Below the pieces are notes generated by a model. The model did no database searches, was not told where the DNA came from, and saw only the letters and a list, made by a program, of their open reading frames with translations. This document shows, in pieces, positions 16,981 through 22,695 of a DNA stretch of 22,695 nucleotides; the first letter of the stretch is position 1; each line of letters opens with the position of its first letter. The DNA is from Nitrosomonadales bacterium. Lineage in GTDB: Bacteria; Pseudomonadota; Gammaproteobacteria; Burkholderiales; Gallionellaceae. The stretch lies in the NCBI GenBank assembly GCA_016721605.1, contig JADKHS010000028.1, positions 1-22,695 of the forward strand, in the 5' to 3' direction. A program made the position numbers and the translations under genes.

Positions 16981-17679
16981 ATGAAATAATCAACCACCCC
17001 GAAACAGCAACTCCAATCACTAAGCCTAATTGATCAAATTCATGCAAGATGTTGACGCAGACACCTCAGTCCGCGCTCGGAAGAAGCCTATCTGTTCTGG
17101 ATTTGGCAATATATTTTTCACAAGAGCTTTAATAGCAAAGGCGATGATTGGTTCCAATCTCAGGCTTTGAAAAATGCTAATATTGCGGGTCAAGGATATT
17201 TATTTTGGTTCATCTATTATTAATGTCCGAAATGGCAGGGCGCGAAGGACAGAGCAACTATCCTGCCCACAAGCTACAGTCTGATTTGCAGGCACCGATG
17301 TCCGAGAGGACGTGGAGCAGTATTGCTTCGACTGCCTGGTGCGCTTGAAAGTAAATACCGAAAGCAGCAGAATCGCTTGCTTGCACACTCGTGTTTCCTC
17401 ATCCGTATGCAGACTGGGTAACAGTAGCCGTCTGCCTGGTGGCATGTTTAACCTGCGACAATTCAGCGCGCATTCCGTCTGGCGGTTGCTCGTTCATGAA
17501 TATTAAACCAAGCCACCGTTTACACTCTTAGGCATTCATTCACTACGCAACTACTCGCATCTCGAACGGATATTCGCACAATTCAACTCTTGCTCGGACA
17601 CAGCAGCCTTCAAGCAACGATGATGCACACATATTTTGATGTGACTAAACGAGTAACGAGCCCTTCTGATAATCTTTGA
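16981..17679 (+). pseudogene. intI: Integron integrase intI, copy 2, degenerate
   Basis: ATG at 16981 follows an AAGGA ribosome site, but codon 3 is TAA. The frame then reads SLIDQIHARC, TGA, RRHLSPRSEEAYLFWIWQYI and FFHK, the N-terminal core-binding domain of integron-type tyrosine recombinases. Scattered frames after a deletion give QGAKDRATILP, then LPGALESKY, the patch peculiar to integron integrases (LP.AL.rKYp). Then come QRAFRLAVARS and TVYTLRHSFTTQLLASRTDI, RTIQLLLGHSSLQATMMHTY, with the R-H-S-F and LLGH boxes. The catalytic Tyr position (usually M-I-Y-T-H) is His (M-M-H-T-Y). The end is TKRVTSPSDNL, TGA 17677-17679. About 280 nt are missing compared with an intact ~990-nt gene. It cannot be functional. 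Confidence 0.88.
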
Positions 17680-18051
17680 AGAAATGGTGGCTGCTTTGTG
17701 CCAAAAGCACCTCTTCGAAGTTTTCGGAAGCGGACGCTTGAAGCCGACGAAGGCTGATTGACTGCGACCGTCTGCTTAGGCCGAAGAGGGTGCATCCCCC
17801 GTTCGGGTATTGAGCGGAAGTCCATGGGCACATTCCAGAAGCTAATTTTCCCTGTTTCACCAACGTATACCAGTCGTTCGCAAATTGCCTCTTTTGTCCT
17901 GTGCCGAGCCATATGATTCGATCTGTTCGGACTGCAACTGTCTGTTTAAGTCTGAACTACTACAATTAAAGCAATTGGCCTTAGTGATGCAAACCGCCTA
18001 CGCCGCTCCGCCTAATTGCGCTTGCCATTTCCTGCTGGCGCAATTCGGACT
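17680..18051. other. Mostly gene-free stretch beyond the integron
   Basis: A minus-strand ATG at 17912 opens MARHRTKEAICERLVYVGET followed by GKISFWNV, which reads like real coding text. The remainder of that frame runs back into the integrase relic and is not credible, so at most a ~30-residue fragment survives. I do not recognise a family. A 17-bp inverted-repeat copy lies at 17948-17964. Nothing else was identified. Confidence 0.3.
17948..17964 (-). repeat. 17-bp inverted repeat, right copy (partner at 8923-8939)
   Basis: AAGTCTGAACTACTACA is the exact reverse complement of the copy immediately downstream of traG. It lies 270 bp beyond the end of the copy-2 integrase relic. No transposase is seen beside either copy. 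Confidence 0.5.
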
Positions 18052-18484
18052 TTATTGCCCAGAGGTGGGTTTGTGCCAGTCTTCAGTGGTGCAGTCCTTA
18101 AAAGTCTTGGCACGCCATCTTGCTGCCCTCATTGCAGAGGGAGATGCCCAAAGCAAAAACCACAGAGTTATAACCGCAATGACCAACACCCACACAACAG
18201 ACACCATCGCACCCAAGGCAGCAAAGAACATAAAACTCAATCCAAGTTTGATACCACCATCTTCGGTTACACGCTTAAACCCGGCTATCAAATCGTAAAC
18301 GTACTGGGTAAACCAGGTTATCAAACTCAACCACGGTTTTGAAGTCATATTTGGACGGCACGATCACATCCTGGTATTTTGGTAGACCGAGCAGGCGGAT
18401 CAGCAATCGGAACGCGCCGACAGTCAACCAGTAGCATGCAAATATCGCTACTATCGCAATGCTCAACAAAATCAAGATTCCCAT
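18052..18484 (-). CDS. Small membrane protein locus (two overlapping ORFs or one frameshifted gene)
   Basis: ATG at 18484 has a strong ribosome site (GGAGGCGAAA) and encodes MGILILLSIAIVAIFACYWL, a transmembrane helix, with a second hydrophobic stretch (FRLLIRLLGLP), ending at 18275 after 70 codons. A second frame from ATG 18348 (no ribosome site) reads ITWFTQYVYDLIAGFKRVTE and then a strong double transmembrane region (GLSFMFFAALGAMVSVVWVL and onward), ending at 18052 (98 codons). The 74-bp overlap and missing second ribosome site suggest one ~145-residue, three-helix protein split by an indel near 18300. No family was recognised. It lies 34 nt upstream of the TA locus end, reading the same way. 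Confidence 0.45.
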
Positions 18485-18517
18485 TTTCGCCTCCATTAAC
18501 TAAAGCATTTTTGCAAT

Positions 18518-18913
18518 TTAGCCGATCAACCTCATCCCGCAATTCTTGGCTGCACCTCGGTCAAATGTTGCCGTATAGCCACACCCCGCCTCGCTGGCCG
18601 AACGCTCGATCAAGCAGTCTGCAAAATCAGCGTTACTTGCCTTGAAAAGTCGCAACGCTTTCCAGGCAACGTCGGCGTTCTCCACGATAATTTCTTTGGT
18701 GCGCAACAACGTCTCCAGCACTACGCATATCTCAGCTTTGGCTGATGAGTAGCAGCCCGTCAACACCCAGACCAATTCCACCAATGAAATAAGGCTAACG
18801 TAGCCCGGCTCATCCGAAGCTAACGACTCAATCAGTCGCGTTGCTTTGGGCGACTGCACTGGATCGTCCTGCGCGATATAGCGAACGAGAACGTTGGTAT
18901 CCAGGCCAATCAT
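18518..18913 (-). CDS. vapC: VapC-type PIN-domain toxin
   Basis: An intact 131-residue PIN-domain protein, the usual VapC length. The start MIGLDTNVLVRYIAQDDPVQ carries the first acidic residue (Asp5). Further PIN acidic positions are Glu46 (SLVELVW), Asp96/Asp99 (NADFADCLI) and Asp118 (TATFDRGA). VapC toxins are Mg-dependent endoribonucleases that cut tRNA or rRNA and inhibit translation when the antitoxin is lost. The start codon overlaps the antitoxin stop by 4 nt (ATGA), the classical antitoxin-first operon. This is one of few intact frames outside the tra block, as expected if loss is counter-selected. Confidence 0.92.
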   Translation of the reverse strand: MIGLDTNVLVRYIAQDDPVQSPKATRLIESLASDEPGYVSLISLVELVWVLTGCYSSAKAEICVVLETLLRTKEIIVENADVAWKALRLFKASNADFADCLIERSASEAGCGYTATFDRGAAKNCGMRLIG

Positions 18914-19152
18914 CTGGCTTTTGCTCCGCGAACGGCGATGGCCTGATTCATTGCAGCTATCGATACCGGCGATGTCGGTTTGCGCACCAACCCCTTCAAT
19001 GCACTCACAGACTGTGTAGATGCGACCAACTCGAACCGTCCCGGCTCCACTTGAACAAACTCTACTCGGTCACCGGCCTCTACACCAAGCGCGGCTCGCA
19101 CGATGGCGGGAATAGTGATCTGCCCCTTGCTGGTTATGGTTGCGGTTGTCAT
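18910..19152 (-). CDS. vapB: AbrB/MazE-type antitoxin of the VapC toxin
   Basis: An 80-residue protein. ATG at 19152 is chosen over longer upstream frames because it follows a ribosome site (AAAAGGAAATTC) and begins the canonical swapped-hairpin DNA-binding domain: MTTATITSKGQITIPAIVRA, with TSKGQITIP as the AbrB hallmark, then ALGVEAGDRVEFV. The C-terminal half (KGLVRKPTSPVS, AVRGAKAR) would bind and neutralise the toxin. It overlaps vapC by 4 nt. It probably represses its own promoter through the palindrome at 19174-19191. Confidence 0.92.
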   Translation of the reverse strand: MTTATITSKGQITIPAIVRAALGVEAGDRVEFVQVEPGRFELVASTQSVSALKGLVRKPTSPVSIAAMNQAIAVRGAKAR

Positions 19153-19173
19153 GAATTTCCTTTTAAAAAATGG

Positions 19174-19206
19174 CCTTACATTAAAGTAAGGATTGTGAAA
19201 TGTCAA
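19174..19206 (-). promoter_or_regulatory. Toxin-antitoxin promoter with palindromic operator
   Basis: On the minus strand a perfect -35 TTGACA (19201-19206) is followed after 17 nt by a weak -10 TAATGT (19178-19183), 25 nt before the antitoxin ATG. The -10 lies inside the palindrome CCTTAC-TTTAAT-GTAAGG (19174-19191). A palindrome over the -10 is the usual place for an AbrB-type antitoxin to repress its own operon. Binding by this antitoxin is inference. Confidence 0.65.
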
Positions 19207-19214
19207 CAGGAGTA

Positions 19215-19614
19215 AACGACACAAGAGTAAGCGGCAAGAGCTGATAGCGGAATTCACAGATTTCCCCTACTACATGGATGACCTGTTTCTACATACTGCG
19301 GGGTGGGATAATGATCTCGTGGCAGCAGTCAAGGCCAAGGCCGCAGCAATCGCCGCTAGGCGCACCTATCTTTCCGACATGCTCGTCACGCTTGGTCGAC
19401 TGGAGCGGTTTATGGCAGGTAGCATGCAGGAGCCTTGGTTGAGGAAGAGCAATGAACAAGCGCCTCGCACTTGCTGACCGATCAACTTGACCTTGGGATG
19501 CTTTCATTGCTGACAGCAGGCATAACGCTGAACGAAATCTCATTGAAAGATGTTTGCCAAATTATCGAAGTGGCCAAACGAGAGAGAAGTTCGGCTTTAT
19601 GGCGGTTGGGTTGA
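19215..19614 (+). pseudogene. Unknown relic between the TA operon and the A2M gene
   Basis: A plus frame lacking a clear start codon reads QELIAEFTDFPYYMDDLFLH, TAGWDNDLVAAVKAKAAAIA and LVTLGRLERFMAG before stopping near 19477. A second frame then reads LLTDQLDLGMLSLLTAGITL and KDVCQIIEVAKRERSSALWR, ending at TGA 19612-19614. The two may be one small helical protein with an indel near 19465. An ATG at 19274 is the only credible start for the first part. I recognise no family. Confidence 0.25.
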
Positions 19615-19913
19615 TGCCGTGAAAAACAAAGAGGCGGCGAGACTGATACCCAATGGTCCGGTTTTACTTGTGGCTCGACCATTTTAAATTGGCCAAGGGT
19701 TGCTCATGAAATGAAGGCAGGTTGAGGTCTGCATTCGATGTTGTCAGGCCCGTCTGGGGGCTACCAAGGCTTTTACCTTGACCTGGGGTTGTTGAGTGGC
19801 GGAGAATGGTCTTATTCAAAAAGTGAAAAAATCAATCCGATAACGAAGCAGAATTGTCTTGGAAAGCAGGGGGGCAACAAAACCTGACTGAACCGAGGGA
19901 GAGTGGTCACTAA
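19615..19913. other. About 300 bp with no recognisable gene
   Basis: Nothing with family motifs, repeats or strong promoter elements was recognised. It contains the upstream region of the A2M gene, whose nearest ribosome-like site is GGGAGAG, about 12 nt before its ATG. Confidence 0.3.
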
Positions 19914-22695
19914 ATGATTCGAACAATACTTGCTTCGCTTACCTTTGTTGCATTCGCGTTGCATGATGTGAGTGGGGCTGAGTTAGAACTCGTCTCGCCC
20001 CAAGGTACAGTTAAGGAGATAAGGCAGTTAACGGCGCGCTTTTCCGATCAAATGGTTTCCTTCGGGGATCCGAGCGTCGTTGAACCCTTCACAATATCTT
20101 GCGATGAAAAAGGAGTGGGTCGCTGGGTAGATGGCCAGAATTGGGTCTATGACTTCGACCGCAATTTGCCCGCTGGAGTTGCTTGTTCATTTGAGTTAAA
20201 TGCCGACCTGAAAACTATAGCTGGCCATCCAATAAGCGGTCAGTCAAAATTTCAATTTGATACGGGTACGGAAGTAAAAGTGATATTGCCTCAGGTGGGC
20301 GAATCGACGAAATCCAGGTTTTCTTAATCAAGCCTAGTGCTGCTGTAGATAAGCAAACTATTCTTGATAACGCCAGATGCGAGGTTGATGGAATCCCCGA
20401 GCGAATTCCGGTGAGGATACTGGAAGGAAAAGAGCGGCAAAAAATCCTTGGGCAACAGAAAAAATGGCTCGACAGATATGTGGAGTACATCGCCGAAGAA
20501 GGACTGACAGACTCGCAGCAACAGGAAAAACGGGCAGCAGCCAATTCTGATCAAGTTATCATATTGCAATGTCAGCGTAGCTTACCCAATGGTCGAAAGG
20601 TGGCGCTGATCTGGGGGAAAGGCATTAGCACGCCCAAAGGGATTGCCACTGCTCAGGATCAGGCCATCTCTTATGTTGTGCGCAATAGCTTTACCGCCAA
20701 GTTTAGTTGTGACCGGATTAATGCCCAGTCGTCTTGTATTCCAGTATTGCCGATGCGGCTAAATTTCACCGCACAAATCCCGCGCTCTCAAGCAACCAAG
20801 ATTTTGTTGAAATCCGCTGATGGGAAATCAATCAGACCGAGTAGTCTCAGCAAGGATAAATCTGATTTTGTTAACTGGCCCGTTTCGACACCTTTTCCTG
20901 AAAAGTCAGTTTTTACTTTGGAGTTGCCAGAGAAATTGAGAGATGACGCGGGGCGTTTACTGGTCAACGCTTCGAATTACCCGCTCAAGGTAGCAACGGA
21001 TGAGTTACCTCCTTTAGCAAAATTCCCGGCACGTTTTGGCATTCTTGAACTTAATGCAGAACCCGTATTGCCGGTAACGCTCCGTAATCTGGAGGCTATG
21101 GTCAGGGCGCGATCTGCTCAACCCGGCAAGCCTGTTGAAGAGCAGGATACCCGCAAAAGCTTGCCGGATCGAGCAGTAAAGAAACTCTTATCATTTTTCG
21201 GCACCGATAAAAGGGACAGTATTGAAGGTCGCATGCAAAGTGTCATTCAAGAGGACTCAGATGTAATTGATATGATGAAGCGGCTCAATCGGGCTGACAA
21301 TTGGAAAATGGTGGAGGTAAGCAGATAAAGCCGGGAGAGGAATCATTTTTTGGCGATGCACCACAGATGCCTTCTTTTTTCATTCCCAAGCCACTTGGGC
21401 CTAAGGAATTTGAGGTGGTGGGAATTCCGCTAAAGAAGGCCGGGCTGTATGTTGTTGAACTGGAAAGTCCAAAGTTGAGTGGCGCTGCTGGGGCAGCCAA
21501 AGCCGATGTACATTCAGTCGGCTGCATTGGTGACAAACCTTTCCGTTCACTTCAAGTGGGGGCGTGATTCCTCTTTGGTATGGGTAACAACATTGGATCG
21601 AGCCACACCTGTTCAGTCGGTGGCAGTGGCTGTGCGTGATTGCTCTGGGAAATTGCTGTGGCAGGGCAAAACGGACAAGAGCGGGAGGCAAAATATCAAG
21701 GGCGAACTGGTAAAGGGAAAAAGGCACCTTACTGCGAAGACTGGGTTCAGATTTACTTGTCAGCGCAAGAACTGCCGATGACATGGCTTTCGTCAAATCG
21801 GATTGGCATGGTGGCATCGAGCCTTGGCAGTTCAATTTGCCTGACTCTTCATATCAGGAACCATATACAGTGCATACGGTATTTGATCGTACCCTGCTGA
21901 GAGCTGGCGAAATCGCATATGAAACACTTTTTTCGCAGGCACACCATTGATGGGTTTGAACTTGCTGCCGCTCAGGATTTTGCCTTCCAAGCTCGTGATT
22001 GAACATCAGGGGCAGCGAGCAGAAATTCGTGATGCCGTTGAGCTGGAACAAACAAGGCATTGCAGAAACTGAATGGGCGATTCCGCAGGACGCGAAACAA
22101 GGAACATATTCATTAAGGTTAAATAGCGCAAAATGCAGTAAGAGCCTATGGCCTGAATTCTGGCAGCTTCCGCGTCGAATCATTTCTGTGTGCCAACCAT
22201 GAAAGGGCTGATTCAGTCACCGAAAGAGCCATTGGTGAACATCAGGGAAGCACAGGTAGATTTGCTCGTGAGTTATATGTCTGGAGGCGGAGCAGGGCAT
22301 GCCGCTGTCAAGCTGCGCAGCCAAGTGCAGCCCAAGGCAATTAGTTTTACAAACTACAATGAATTCTCTTTCAATGGCGATGATGTCAAGCCAGGAATCG
22401 AGCGGAGTTCGACGGCTTATGATGAGAATTACGTCGAGGGCGAACCGGGAGAAGAGAGAGAAGCCAGGTCTCATGGTCAGAACAAGAATAAGTTTGCTCG
22501 AACCCAGTCTTTAACCCTGGATGGTGTTGGTGCGGCTCGTGCAATGCTCGGCGACTTGCCGCAGGTGACAACGCCGCACGAGATTTTAGCAGAGTTGGAA
22601 TTTGTGGATGCAAACGGAGAGAGTGCGACGGTCTCCAATCGCATCCCGCTGTGGCCATCAAAACTTAATCTGGGCATCCGCACAGATGGTTGGGC
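19914..22695 (+). pseudogene. Alpha-2-macroglobulin family protein, 5' part, many frameshifts, runs off the window
   Basis: ATG at 19914 gives a signal peptide (MIRTILASLTFVAFALHDVS, then GAE). The text follows the large bacterial alpha-2-macroglobulins (about 1900-2000 aa): GVGRWVDGQNWVYDFDRNLP early, ERIPVRILEG, GQPKPMYIQSAA, then SDWHGGIEPWQFN and VFDRTLLRAGE (the MG domain before the bait region), MKGLIQSPKEPLVN, and PQVTTPHEILAELEFVDANG. It is read only by changing frame at least eight times: near 20310, 21300, 21480, 21725, 21895, 21995, 22030 and 22130-22190. The frame is open from about 22200 to the end. No in-frame nonsense codons are needed between breaks. The bait and thioester regions lie beyond the window. 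These proteins trap foreign proteases in the periplasm. Confidence 0.85.

Noticed and set aside
17312..17506. Plus-strand 64-codon frame as a separate small protein
   Set aside because: It is part of the integrase relic read in one of its broken frames.
8921..19900. CRISPR array
   Set aside because: Repeats here are pairs of long blocks, not short regularly spaced repeats, and no cas gene is seen.
1..22695. tRNA, rRNA or a replication origin
   Set aside because: No cloverleaf with a GTTCGANTCC-type arm, no rRNA text and no iteron cluster was recognised on reading; covariance models were not run.

Overview
The window looks like an accessory (mobile) region of a proteobacterium, probably a betaproteobacterium. 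The basis is an F-type conjugation operon, a beta/gamma-style GC-rich intergenic palindrome and a large bacterial alpha-2-macroglobulin. The taxonomic call is inference, and no species can be named.

Layout. (1) 1-8920, plus strand: an intact stretch of an F-type type IV secretion (mating-pair formation) operon, in the order traV (3' end) - traC - trbI - traF - traH - traG. traW, traU, trbC and traN, which usually sit between trbI and traF, are absent. (2) 8921-11488: a short unknown relic, then a decayed two-gene minus-strand operon (DUF262 protein plus MAE_28990-type HEPN protein), a likely defence pair. (3) 11489-17679: the most interesting part, a decayed integron present as two tandem copies. 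Each copy has a plus-strand intI relic, an attI region, minus-strand gene cassettes reading away from intI, cassette recombination sites (attC), and a shared 3' flank. Homology between the copies stops at the attI/first-cassette junction and resumes after the last attC, so the platform is the same and the cassettes differ. Copy 1 carries a membrane/coiled-coil/zinc-ribbon gene and a lipoprotein gene. Copy 2 carries a membrane-anchored helical-repeat gene, a small 'MPLSF' gene, and a two-gene unit of lipoprotein plus trypsin-like peptidase. (4) 17680-19257, minus strand: small membrane-protein ORFs and an intact AbrB/VapC toxin-antitoxin operon with a palindromic promoter. (5) 19258-22695, plus strand: unknown relics, then the 5' part of an alpha-2-macroglobulin-family gene broken by many frameshifts and running off the end.

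A striking contrast runs through the window. The 8.9 kb tra block and the toxin-antitoxin pair have open frames, while nearly every other gene carries frameshifts or stop codons. This may be real decay of an integron island, indel sequencing errors, or both. One cassette has four in-frame stops and no frameshift, which favours real decay there. The A2M gene has only frameshifts and well-preserved protein text, which leaves sequencing error open. All functional calls come from motif recognition by eye; no database search was run.
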